This document shows positions 35,773 through 47,819 of a DNA stretch of 64,000 bases, piece after piece. The translations under genes were made by a program, and so were the position numbers. The first letter of the stretch is position 1, and each line of letters starts with the position of its first letter. The DNA is from Pelodera strongyloides (lineage: Eukaryota; Nematoda; Chromadorea; Rhabditida; Rhabditidae), in the NCBI GenBank assembly GCA_036852015.1, contig JAANDG010000165.1, positions 62,001 to 126,000 of the forward strand, read 5' to 3'. A model generated the notes under the pieces. That model searched no databases and was not told the DNA's origin. It saw only the letters and a list, made by a program, of their open reading frames with translations.

Positions 35773-36080
35773 CTATTTTATGAGGATCGTTTTTTTTTTT
35801 TTGGAATTGGTGTGCCCACCCACCCACCCGCACACCGCCACCAAAAATAAAACTTCTAGGCGAATGACCGACAGAACCTAAAAGTGAGAATAGAGCACTG
35901 TACCGATGTGATTAAACAATATGAATGAGGTCATATCAAGCACACGTTGAAACCTTGAAGTAACATTTATTTACCTTATAATAAAGCGTCCCTGACGGGG
36001 TGGTTGCAGCGCCCCAACCACCGAAAGCTTCAGCAATCTTCCAGCATAATTTACATAGGACCGACATCCACACACAGAAC
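35773..36080 (-). pseudogene. Exon-like relics C and D (both start GTTCTG)
   Basis: Two minus-strand exon-like segments, 35975-36080 and 35773-35877, each with TTTTAG acceptors and GTAAAT or GTTAGT donors. D reads AEAFGGWGAATTPSG in one frame, comparable with DSAFDRWGATPSTVP in the 210-bp unit. C reads SFIFGGGVRVGG in the phase-1 frame. They look like ancestors or sisters of the tandem unit. Confidence 0.45.
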
Positions 36081-36245
36081 CTAAAAAGGAGTACTTCACT
36101 GTTTTGTGATTCGGCTCGTATGCGGCTCGTATTAATAAGGCTCGTATGCGTCCCACTCAGGGAACAAAACTAATTTTTTTTTCAACGATTTTCCAATAAG
36201 ACGAAAATTAATTTCAAAAATCTGCTTTTTCATAGTGAACGAGTT

Positions 36246-36471
36246 TTAGGGCGCATGGACATTTTCCTAAAACTTTTGGTTCGAGATGGACCACTAGAAA
36301 AGAATGCAATTGCCACGCATACAAATGCAAATGATCGATTGATTTTAGTATCAATTACGGTACATTTGCATATTCGGCAATTATTTTGCATGTATTTTTC
36401 TTCTCGGTGTCCATCTCGAACCACTTTTTTCTTTTCTTTTCCGGAAAATGTCCATCTCGAATGCGCCCTTA
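36246..36471. mobile_element. TAGGGCGC-TIR MITE, copy 1 (226 bp)
   Basis: Termini TAGGGCGCAT and its complement ATGCGCCCTTA, with inner inverted blocks GGTTCGAGATGGAC and GGACATTTTCC. Related ends occur at about 35500 and at 61199-61382. Confidence 0.75.
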
Positions 36472-36477
36472 GAGATA

Positions 36478-36720
36478 ATCCCATACACTCGCTATCTCCA
36501 GCCACCGGTCGCTGGTTCGAGCCCGGCCCGGAACCCCTTCACCTGACCAAAGGTGTAAAAGTTGGTAGCTGGGTAAAACCGGCGGAGATAAATCGCCTTC
36601 CCGAGAAAATTGGCCTCCGGGAAGTTTAAAGGCCAGTTAGTCCGGCTTCAGAAATGAACCGGACCCCGGTGCACCGTTTCTGCGGATTCGGTTGATATAA
36701 CCCGGTACACTGTATCTTTT
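36478..36720 (+). repeat. SINE-like sequence with tRNA-type B box
   Basis: GCTGGTTCGAGCCCGGC at about 36511 is a perfect T-arm (5-bp stem, 7-nt loop TTCGAGC). No convincing A box or D arm upstream. The G/C-rich body ends near CCCGGTACAC. Confidence 0.4.
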
Positions 36721-36896
36721 TTTATCTTTTTACTCGTTATCTCTAAGAATTGTCACGTAAAATACGCCAATACGCGGCAGTCAATGTTGTGCATGTAAAT
36801 TTGATGCAAATGCAAATGCAAATTCGTCTTTACACAAGGCGCAAAATATATTCCGAGTGCTTTCATTTTTCCTTTAAAAAGACCCCGATAATATTA

Positions 36897-37191
36897 ATGC
36901 CCTGTCCATGTTTGCGATTCGCACTTGCGAAAATGACAAATGCCTGTCCATGTTCAGGCCATTTTACATGAATGTCAAACGCCTACCGTAACCCATGCGA
37001 ATGACGCGTTTGACATAGTCCCGCAGCGAAAGTGTATCAGATCCGTAATATTTGAAATAGATCAGTACTATTTTGAAATAGATCCATACTAGATGCAAAA
37101 TCGCTGCGGGACCTTGTCATTGACATTGACTCAAACATGGACAGGCATTTGTCATTTTCGCAAGTGCGAATCGCATACTTGGACAGGGCAT
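36897..37191. mobile_element. 295-bp element with long terminal inverted repeats
   Basis: About 60-bp arms: ATGCCCTGTCCATGTTTGCG and its near-complement ending GGACAGGGCAT. They share the internal TTCGCACTTGCGAAAATGAC. No coding capacity. It abuts the 210-bp array. Confidence 0.8.
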
Positions 37192-37221
37192 AAGGAAAAT
37201 AAAAAAATGCAAATCGCAAAT

Positions 37222-40200
37222 CCGCAACTAGTTATAGAACAAACTTAAAGACCATACTAAGGTAAAGAATGAATGCAAACACCCTTACGCTTACCTTTGG
37301 CACTGTGAATGGTGTGGCGCCCCACCGGTCAAAAGCAGAGTCGGCGTCCCAAGAAACGGAGACCGAACAACTTATTGGTCGACGGTGTTTCAAAAGAACA
37401 GAACCAACCACCTAAATTAGAGAATTTGGTAATCTAGTTATAGAACAAACTTAAAGACCATACTAAGGTAAAGAATGAATGCAAACACCTTACGCTTACC
37501 TTAAAGTGGCACTGTGGACGGTGTGGCGCCCCACCGGTCAAAAGCAGAGTCCGCGTCCCAAGAACGGAGACCGAACAACTTATGGTCGAAGGTGTTTCAA
37601 AAGAACAGAACCAACCACCTAAATTAGAAATTTGGTAATCTAGTTATAGAACAAACATAAAGACCATACTAAGGTAAAGAATGAATGCAAACACCCTTAC
37701 GCTTACCTTAAAGTGGCACTGTGGACGGTGTGGCGCCCCCCGGTCAAAAGCAGAGTCCGCGTCCCAAGAAACGGAGACGAACAACTTATTGGTCGAAGGT
37801 GTTTCAAAAGAACAGAACCAACCACCTAAATTAGAGAATTTGGTAATCTAGTTATAGAACAAACTTAAAGACCATACTAAGGTAAAGAATGAATGCAAAC
37901 ACCCTTACGCTTACCTTAAAGTGGCACTGTGGACGGTGTGGCGCCCCACCGGTCAAAAGCAGAGTCCGCGTCCCAAGAAACGGAGACCGAACAACTTATT
38001 GGTCGAAGGTGTTTCAAAAGAACAGAACCAACCACCTAAATTAGAGAATTTGGTAATCTAGTTATAGAACAAACTTAAAGACCATACTAAGGTAAAGAAT
38101 GAATGCAAACACCCTTACGCTTACCTTAAAGTGGCACTGTGGACGGTGTGGCGCCCCACCGGTCAAAGCAGAGTCCGCGTCCAAGAAACGGAGACCGAAC
38201 AACTTATTGGTCGAAGGTGTTTCAAAAGAACAGAACCAATCACCTAAATTAGAGAATTTGGTAATCTAGTTATAGAACAAACTTAAAGACCATACTAAGG
38301 TAAAGAATGAATGCAAACACCCTTACGCTTACCTTAAAGTGGCACTGTGGACGGTGTGGCGCCCCACCGGTCAAAAGCAGAGTCCGCGTCCCAAGAAACG
38401 GAGACCGAACAACTTATTGGTCGAAGGTGTTTCAAAAGAACAGAACCAACCACCTAAATTAGAGAATTTGTTATAGAACAAACTTAAAGACCATACTAAG
38501 GTAAAGAATGAATGCAAACACCCTTTCGCTTACCTTAAAGTGGCACTGTGGACGGTGTGGCGCCCCACCGGTCAAAAGCAGAGTCCGCGTCCCAAGAAAC
38601 GGAGACCGAACAACTTATTGGTCGAAGGTGTTTCAAAAGAACAGAACCAACCACCTAAATTAGAGAATTTGGTAATCTAGTTATAGAACAAACTTAAAGA
38701 CCATACTAAGGTAAAGAATGAATGCAAACACCCTTACGCTGACCTTAAAGTGGCACTGTGGACGGTGTGGCGCCCCACCGGTCAAAAGCAGAGTCCGCGA
38801 CCCAAGAAACGGAGACCGAACAACTTATTGGTCGAAGGTGTTTCAAAAGAACAGAACAAACCACCCTAAATTAGAGAATTTGGTAATTAGTTATAGAACA
38901 ACTTAAAGACCATACTAAGGTAAAGAATGAATGCAAACACCCTTACGCTTACCTTAAAGTGGCACTGTGGACGGTGTGGCGCCCCACCGGTCAAAAGCAG
39001 AGTCCGCGTCCCAAGAAACGGAGACCGAACAACTTATTGGTCGAAGGTGTTTCAAAAGAACAGAACCAACCACCTAAATTAGAGAATTTGGTAATCTAGT
39101 TATAGAACAAACTTAAAGACCATACTAAGGTAAAGAATGAATGCAAACACCCTTACGCTTACCTTAAAGTGGCACTGTGGACGGTGTGGCGCCCCACCGG
39201 TCAAAAGCAGAGTCCGCGTCCCAAGAAACGGAGACCGAACAACTTATTGGTCGAAGGTGTTTCAAAAGAACAGAACCAACCACCTAAATTAGAGAATTTG
39301 GTAATCTAGTTATAGAACAAACTTAAAGACCATACTAAGGTAAACGAATGAATGCAAACACCCTTACGCTTACCTTAAAGTGGCACTGTGGACGGTGTGG
39401 CGCCCCACCGGTCAAAAGCAGAGTCCGCGTCCCAAGAAACGGAGACCGAACAACTTATTGGTCGAAGGGTTTCAAAAGAACGAACCAAACCTAAATTAGA
39501 GAATTGGTATCTAGTTATAGAACAAAACTTAAAGACCATACTAAGGTAAAAGAATGAATGCAAACACCCTTACGCTTACCTTAAAGTGGCACTGTGGACG
39601 GTGTGGCGCCCCACCGGTCAAAAGCAGAGTCCGCGTCCCAAGAAACGGAGACCGAACAACTTATTGGTCGAAGGTGTTTCAAAAGAACAGAACCAACCAC
39701 CTAAATTAGAGAATTTGGTAATCTAGTTATAGAACAAACTTAAAGACCATACTAAGGTAAACGAATGAATGCAAACACCCTTACGCTTACCTTAAAGTGG
39801 CACTGTGGACGGTGTGGCGCCCCCACCGGCAAAAGCAGAGTCCGCGTCCCAAGAAACGGAGACCGAACAACTTATTGGTCGAAGGTGTTTCAAAAGAACA
39901 GAACCAACCACCTAAATTAGAGAATTTGGTAATCTAGTTATAGAACAAACTTAAAGGCCATACTAAGGTAAACGAATGAATGCAAACACCCTTAACGCTT
40001 ACCAAAAGTGGCACTGTGGACGGTGTGGGGCCCCACCGGTCAAAAGCAGAGTCGGCGTCCCAAGAAACGGAGACGAACAACTTATTGGTCGAAGGTGTTT
40101 CAAAAGAACAGAACCAACCACCTAAATTAGAGAATTTGGTAATCTAGTTAAGAACAACTTAAAGACATACTAAGGTAAACGAATGAATGCAAACACCCTT

Positions 40201-41900
40201 ATACGCTCACCTTAAAGTGGCACTGTGGACGGTGTGGCGCCCCACCGGTCAAAAGCAGAGTCCGCGTCCCAAGAAACGGAGACCGAACAACTTATTGGTC
40301 GAAGGTGTTTCAAAAGAACAGAACCAACCACCTAAATTAGAGAATTTGGTAATCTAGTTATAGAACAAACTTAAAGACCATACTAAGGTAAACGAATGAA
40401 TGCAAACACCCTTACGCTTACCTTAAAGTGGCACTGTGGACGGTGTGGCGCCCCACCGGTCAAAAGCAGAGTCCGCGTCCCAAGAAACGGAGACCGAACA
40501 ACTTATTGGTCGAAGGTGTTTCAAAAGAACAGAACCAACCACCTAAATTAGAGAATTTGGTAATCTAGTTATAGAACAAACTTAAAGACCATACTAAGGT
40601 AAACGAATGAATGCAAACACCCTTACGCTTACCTTAAAGTGGCACTGTGGACGGTGTGGCGCCCCACGGTCAAAAGCAGAGTCCGCGTCCCAAGAAACGG
40701 AGACCGAACCAACTTATTGGTCGAAGGTGTTTCAAAAGAACAGAACCAACCACCTAAATTAGAGAATTTGGTAATCTAGTTATAGAACAAACTTAAAGAC
40801 ATACTAAGGTAAGAATGAATGCAAACCCCCTTACGCTTACCCTAAAGTGGCACTGTGGACGGTGTGGCGCCCCACCGGTCAAAAGCAGAGTCCGCGTCCC
40901 AAGAAACGGAGACCGAACAACTTATTGGTCGAAGGTGTTTCAAAAGAACAGAACCAACCACCTAAATTAGAGAATTTGGTAATCTAGTTATAGAACAAAC
41001 TTAAAGACCATACTAAGGAAAACGAATGAATGCAAACACCCTTACGTGAAAGTGCACTGTGGGACGGGTGGCCCCCCACGGTCAAAAGCAGAGTCCAAGA
41101 AACGGAGACCGAACAACTTATTGGTCGAAGGTGTTTCAAAAGAACAGAACCAACCACCTAAATTAGAGAATTTGGTAATCTAGTTATAGAACAAACTTAA
41201 AGACCATACTAAGGTAAACGAATGAATGCAAACACCCTTATACGCTCACCTTAAAGTGGCACTGTGGACGGTGTGGCGCCCCACCGGTCAAAAGCAGAGT
41301 CCGCGTCCCAAGAAACGGAGACCGAACAACTTATTGGTCGAAGGTGTTTCAAAAGAACAGAACCAATCACCTAAATTAGAGAATTTGGTAATCTAGTTAT
41401 AGAACAAACTTAAAGACCATACTAAGGTAAAGAATGAATGCACCTTAAAGTGGCACTGTGATGTGGCGCCAACCGGTCAAAGCAGAGTCCGCGTCCCAAG
41501 AAACGGAGACCGAACAACTTATTGGTCGAAGGTGTTTCAAAAGAACAGAACCAATCACCTAAATTAGAGAATTTGGTAATCTAGTTATAGAACAAACTTA
41601 AAGACCATACTAAGGTAAAGAATGAATGCAAACACCACGCTTACCTTAAAGTGGCACTGTGGACGGTGTGGCGCCCCACCGGTCAAAAGCAGAGTCCGCG
41701 TCCCAAGAAACGGAGACCGAACAACTTATTGGTCGAAGGTGTTTCAAAAGAACAGAACCAACCACCTAAATTAGAGAATTTGGTAATCTAGTTATAGAAC
41801 AAACTTAAAGACCATACTAAGGTAAAGAATGAATGCAAACACCCTTACGCTTACCTTAAAGTGGCACTGTGAATGGTGTGGCGCCCCACCAGTCAAAAGC
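37222..41900 (-). repeat. Tandem array, about 22-23 copies of a 210-bp splice-cassette unit
   Basis: Copies differ by scattered single-base changes and indels; copies near 41040 and 41440 carry deletions. Read on the minus strand each unit is a 121-nt exon-like part (GTGGTTGG to TTTAAG) flanked by an 89-nt intron running from GTAAGCG to CTAATTTAG, with a TAACTAG/CTAAT branch-like motif. In the consensus unit every frame has a stop: the main one ends TVPL-stop at the donor. The leftmost unit near 37.3 kb lacks CTTT before the donor and is open through it (TVPK). The rightmost is a hybrid with a different exon 5' end. It contains no spacer diversity and is not CRISPR. Confidence 0.95.
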
Positions 41901-41979
41901 AACGAGTTCCCAATATACACAGCGAGACAAGACAACTAGAGGCTGAAAGAAGAAACCGTGGTCTCACATTTTAGAATAT

Positions 41980-42940
41980 AACCAATAGTTCAATATTGAC
42001 TATTTTAAAAAGAAAATTGCCTACATTTCCCAAGATCATGCGGATTTAAGGCTCCGAGCACTACATGTCGATAATAAAGCTATATGTGGTGAAAACAGTA
42101 GAACAAACCTCACCTTTACAACGATTTTTTTGTAAATAAAATCCCATTCCCGTGATCTCCGTGGGAGATAATATGAGCTCCATAGGAGGTATATGTACAG
42201 TCATTCGTCTGCATTGTGCGAGACACTAAAATGCGTTTATTCAAAGATATGAGGTTACCATTTTGGAGATTCGCGCAACTAATGGAACCTGAAACCAGAT
42301 CCCAGGGATGGTCGAAAATAGCTGATGTTTGCTCAAATAAATGTCCTTTGTCCTGACATATTCTACTTATTTTCACATTTTCGTATGCTTTTTTCATTTC
42401 CACACCTTACATAAAGTTGAGTAGTTGAATTTGAAACTAACCAAATATAAAGTGCTCCAAAAGTAGAAATGAAACGAAGTAACGTGCCGACAAATGAAGT
42501 AATGTGTCGAAAGCTGAAGAGGAGAAACAGTCAGCTCACGTTTCAAATATTCTAGGAAAGTTATTGGCTATTTGAATTTGTATACAAGGCACCGAAAACT
42601 GTACGCTAATAACACAGAACTATATGTGATGAATACATGAAGAAAATCTCACCTTTACAAAGAATTTTTTGGGTTTTTGGGTATTTTTTTTTTTTTGGTT
42701 TTTCTTTCTTTTTTTCTTTTTTTTCTTTTTTTTTTTATGAATAAATCCCATTCCCGTCGTCTCCATGGGGGACAATGATATGTATATGTTCTTCGTAGGG
42801 GATATATACAATATTAGTAGACCTTCTGTATTGCGCAGTTGCTAAAATATTTTTATTTCATTATTCCAGATAATCAGCTGCACTATGGTGTTTCTGACTA
42901 CTAACTGGAACAGAAACTTAACCTAATCTGGCCGTACTTT
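41980..42940 (-). repeat. Two-copy duplication of a further intron-exon block
   Basis: 41980-42420 and 42540-42940 share the exon-like segments around CCCATTCCCGT-TCTCC-TGGG, the CTCACCTTTACAA donor side and flanking intron. Copy 2 has gained a 70-bp T-rich tract (42660-42740), poly-lysine when read on the minus strand. Minus-strand frames read PTEITGMGFYLQK and PMETTGMGFIHKK. Confidence 0.65.
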
Positions 42941-43195
42941 CTATGCCCTTCTCTCTCTCTCTTTTTCTGTCTCTCTCTCTCTCTTTATATAAAGATATCA
43001 ATTTAACTAACCTTATGATTTACAAGGCGATTAATCTCTTTTGGGTCTGTTGCTCGGCCTTCTCCTCTTCTCCACACGACCGCCTGATTCCATGCTTGAA
43101 CTTGAACCCCTTCCTACAATACATAACGATTACAACTTCTTCCGCGGTTCATAGTTATTACAGTAATAAATAGATGAGAATTAGTTATAACTTAC

Positions 43196-46100
43196 TCCTT
43201 CGGCGCTCAGCTGAAGTCGCTCCTCCAGAAGTGGTTCCTAAGAAATATGGTTTGGAAAGTTTAGCAGAGACTACATAGAAACGGGAATTCGTTCTTACAA
43301 GTAGAATTGAAATTTTCTGGCAAATATCCTGTAATCTTCTCGCAAAAATAATTTGTTAAAAAATTTTGGGCAAAGGTTAATTAGGGAATTCTTACCCTGT
43401 CGAACAACCGGTCCGAACAAGGTGGTTGTGTTGTCCATGCTTGTATCTTGATTGAGACTTGGGGTGGCCGAGGGATCACCACCTACATAAATGAGAACTC
43501 AGATCGATGGTACACGAATTGGAAAATTACAAGGAGCTCCAATCAATTAGCCTATTTAGACTCAGGGTTGGTTTGCACCGGTAGTAACGAACCAACCATA
43601 TAAATCTTTAGTGACTGCGCGTATTATTTATTACCTTGTGGTACTGCTTGTCCAAAGACGGCAGTTGTACTGTCGAGGCTCATCAGGGTGTTAGGCGTTT
43701 GGTCCGCTGTCCTGACAACACTTGCAGGGGTGACTGACGATGATACGTCTAAATGAGATGAGAATGAGAGTATGACACGCCCAAAACACTTAGGTGAAGT
43801 CGGTTATTAGACAATCAGTAGCAGCTTATAGTATGAATACTACAATAATAATGCCATATGAGCACAACTTACTTGCAGTCTGTGTCAAGTCCATACCGTC
43901 CAGACGAGGACGTACCACTACATGGGTCCTTGCAAGAGAAGAAAGTTGTCCTAAAATGTAAGATATATACCCGCCTGGTCCTTACAATTTGTCTCTCGAT
44001 TATGCACAATACAATTTTTTCAAAAAAATAAATACAACACCTACCATCTGGTGTATCAGATACCGTACTGGAAGCCGGTGTCGAATCTGCAATTTGTCCC
44101 GTTTAGCAAATAAAACTTTGAATCGACCGTTGACGACCACTTCAAAATTCTCGTGAATAACGCTCTGTTGGAGAAGCTGATACATACGTATGACGGACAC
44201 GCCGCATACTGGGCGAAAATCATGCATAGTTTGCTTGTTTGTTCGTTTATTCGTTCCTATGATACGATACGAGCATGAATTGTTTTTCACAACTTAGTAT
44301 TCCCACCTTGGGTGACGGTGCGTCCAAAAGCCACACGACTCGGTTCGATATCCCGGAATGTGTCCGGGGTGATGGCACCAGATCGGACAAGTCTAGGTCG
44401 TGGAGTGTGGATGCCTAAGTGAGAATACAATTATGTAAAGGATATGTAAAGACTTGAGCATATATTAGTTATTACATATAAACTACGGTAGCTTAACATT
44501 CCATTTTGTTAAACATAGACATTGTCAACCAAATGTTGTCTTTCTCAGGAGCGTCAACGTGGGAGACGTCGCGGGAGAAGCCGAATAAAAGGAGAGAGAG
44601 GAAGGGACAATAAAATAACCTTCGTTTTAAATATATAAAATATTTTGGTCACATTCCCTTGCTTTTTTATTAGTTGTGTAAGACACTGAGTTTGAAGGCT
44701 GAGGCCCACGCACAAAAAGATATCCCAAATTATTCTGTGATAAAACTCCCGGACGTGGCTGCGTTTTGCATGATCTGTGCATGCGAGAAGCAAATAATTA
44801 CCTGGTATGGAAGTGACAGTTCGCTGTTGTTGTGCTGGGGCTGGTGTCGAGAGAGCCGGGATTGACATCCATTTCAGTTGAATTGATGAGGCACTCTTAA
44901 CTGCTCCGTCTAAATGAAGCAGGCATATTATTATCCAAATAACTATTCACATTCTGAATTCAGTCAAGAAGTAGCGCATTCATCACACTTTGCAGATCGA
45001 GCAACAAACACACTGCTTCACGAACAACGCTAAGAAAATCCTATGCAAAACAAAAGATGCTACGGTAATATAGCACACCATTAGACTTCTTGACAGCAAT
45101 GCCACTGTCCGTCGAGGATTTCGATCCTAAAGCCAAGCAATTTATAAGCCAAAGCAGTTTAAGAAAAATCTTTTATTGGAACAGGGGGTCATACAAGAAT
45201 TAATGTTTCTTGAAGGAAACCTACTTTTCCTGTCATTCACGGTCCTTGTCGCTGCACGTGAGCCTAAACATATAGAAATCCTTCAGAAGCTTGTCCTTTA
45301 CATTTGCTCAATATATATCAAACCAAGAAAGCACAAATTTCCGTCAAATCATCACTCAATGTTTTGGCGCAGCGTACTGATTGTGAGCTGAAAGTCAATA
45401 TGTACCTGGAACAGTGGGCATGCTCACAGAAGTAAAGTCCGATGGAATAGAAGAGGACGGCGGCACACTACGACCAGATGCTGAAATATAAAAATTGAAA
45501 GGGATTTTGACATTTTGGAGGCACCTTACTGAATGAGTCTATCTTAGAATAAACAAAAGGTGCCTAACATAGTTTTGTTTGAAAAGTGTGTGTGTGTAGA
45601 AAATTGAACAAAGAAACATGCATTACTTACCAATTCTTGGCACAACTTCGGTGCTCTGCGACGACCCTGAAAAATAACGTTGATGAGCAATGGTTGTTTT
45701 GTGGGTTAGCTTTCAATGCACAGTAAAATAGGAGCTGGAAAAGAGCACACTCCATTACTTGCGATCCACCGTAAAGGAATGTCACAAGCACATATACAAA
45801 TCAACACATACGCGCACACACTGGCACTACGCAAACGACTACACGCACACTCGCACACACGCGCACACAGCCGCACACATACCGCATACGCACCGCGCCG
45901 CGCACGCACACACGCATGCTCACATACGCGAACGCACACACGCGCACGCAGCCGCACAAACACCGCACACACACCGCACACACACGGTGCCGCGCACGCA
46001 CGCATGCTCACATACACGCAGGCACACATGCATGCACACAGACATACATGCACGCATGCACATATACACGCGAGCGCCCGCACACAAACTCGCGCACTCG

Positions 46101-47735
46101 GAAACACACGAACAAGTACAAGCACGCGCACACATGAATGCACACGCATGCTCACACGCACACTTAAACGCGCGCGCCTGCAAACGCAAGCATACAAACG
46201 CATACACACTCGCGCACACACACTCAACTTCGGCGCAAGGAGGTTTGCTTCTTTTTTTGCTTCAACTCCATAAGTAGTCGCAACATCCTTTTTCTCAAAT
46301 TGGAACTAATTTGCTCACCAGCAAGACTGGCATTCGCTGGCGTCTGTACGGAGTTTTGGGCGGAAGTGGAAGAACCGGTGGTTGGCAGAATTTGTGATGA
46401 CACCTTGGAACCACTGGCAGGAACCGCGGGAAGCACAACGGTGGGATGAGGGTTGATTGCGACTGAAAAAACAATTAATTGGGTAGTTGACTAGCCAAGT
46501 GGCAAACTGGTGAGGTGACTACCCTCGTGTACTCTAAGCAATTGGGAAAAGACTGCTCACCTGCATTGACTGAGTTCTGTGAAACAGGTTGACCGGATGG
46601 GAGAGAAGAAGCGGCATTCATTGTTGGAGGCTGAGCAACATTGACCGAACCGGTAGTAGAAACGACGACAGGACCCGGGACGGCAGCTGTAAGGATAAAA
46701 AGCTGATTAGAAAATGTTAGAGTGCCTCTTCGCACCGAAAGTTCCCAAAAGGGCAATACGCGTACTGTTTGCAGCGGATATGAGCTGTAGGAGAAGAGCA
46801 GACCTTGAGGAACGTTGTTGTTGGTCGGCAACACGGCGGGCATCTGTACGACAGAGTTGGTGGGAGGAGCAATTGGAACTTGAGCGACAGGCAGAATTGG
46901 CTGAGCGGCGACGGCTAAAACAACGTAAACTATCGATCGTTAACCTCAGGGTACTTTGTTCGTACTTTTTGAACAACATTCCAGGGAGTCCGCGATAAAC
47001 AATCAATAATTTTGATGGCCTACAAGGATCAGATTTAGACAATGTATATGAATTTCAGAGATTTTACACAAGAAAGGGAGAGAGAGAGAGAGAGAGATAG
47101 AGATAATATTTTAGAATTGCTTACTTGTGGAAGATGTTGTGCTCCTCAAGGTCATTGCGTGCGTGCTTGCGGGACCTGAATGTAACCGTCATAGATTACA
47201 AACAAAAACCAGTCAACGTAACCGAGCTTCCATGATAATAGTGCTAATAACGTAAACCGTAAATGGACGGTATATATGGAGCAGTAAGAACATAGGCATT
47301 AGGGGGCTTTTTAAACTCTGCCATTCGTTTGAGTACTGTACTCTCTCGGCCTATAGCACTGCGATTGATCGCAAGTTCATGATGCATGAAGGGCACAAAA
47401 TTCAAAAGCATACCATTTCTATGATTGTTGGCGGCAGTCGGATTGTTGTTTGGCATTCCATCTACAAATTTATTTATAGCAAAAGTTAATATGGAGTGAA
47501 GCCAGTGTATGAAGGACTTGCTGGTTTAATTGAAATTGAACGAACGAGATGGAAACTCTCTCATTGAAGAGTCTCGTTTCCAGTCAAAGTTGCACAAACA
47601 AGGAGATTCTCATAAAGGCATAAGACAACCAGGTAATAACCTCTACTTGTATGCATAAAAACATGTTTTCGTGTTCAATATCTAGTCTAAAACGAGGAGT
47701 ATACCACATTTAAAAAATGTCCTTTGGGTAGCCAT
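43196..47735 (-). CDS. Repetitive FG-containing protein of symmetric phase-1 exons, 3' end unresolved
   Basis: At least fifteen minus-strand exons, each starting with two bases of a split codon and ending with one (phase 1-1): 47414-47461, 47125-47175, 46804-46914, 46561-46686, 46319-46462, 45631-45666, 45406-45480, 45079-45126, 44802-44909, 44307-44414, 44045-44086, 43873-43950, 43635-43748, 43396-43482, 43196-43237. The product is Ser/Thr/Pro/Ala/Val/Gln-rich and disordered, with no domain. Three exons end alike: RVAFGRTVTQ, TAVFGQAVPQ, TTLFGPVVRQ, reminiscent of FG-nucleoporin or other low-complexity scaffolds, though FG density is low. A possible first exon starts at ATG 47735. The donor after 46804 is weak (GTCTGC). 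The gene may continue left into the duplicated blocks at 42 kb and the 210-bp array. It could instead be joined to the gene at 47.8 kb, but the direct splice would create TAA. Confidence 0.6.
45790..46225 (+). repeat. Alternating purine-pyrimidine tract (CACG/CACA-rich)
   Basis: More than 400 bp of ACAC, GCGC, ACGC and CATAC motifs, in the intron between exons 46319-46462 and 45631-45666. The long open frames across it (about 170-185 residues) arise from composition. The pattern favours Z-DNA. Confidence 0.9.
47078..47098 (+). repeat. GA microsatellite
   Basis: GGGAGAGAGAGAGAGAGAGA, intronic. Confidence 0.85.
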
Positions 47736-47819
47736 CAAACTTCTACCACTTTCACTTGTCTTTTTGAAACCAATAGTCTTGTAGAAACCACAAAACGACA
47801 AAACGCAATGCAAAACTTA

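Noticed and set aside
37222..41900. CRISPR array or tandem protein-coding repeat
   Set aside because: Units are about 210 bp and directly adjacent without unique spacers, and the consensus exon has stops in all frames. The genome is eukaryotic.
45716..46277. Long His/Thr/Ala- or Cys/Val/Arg-rich frames on both strands
   Set aside because: Products of the CACA/GCGC repeat, with no splice context or domain.
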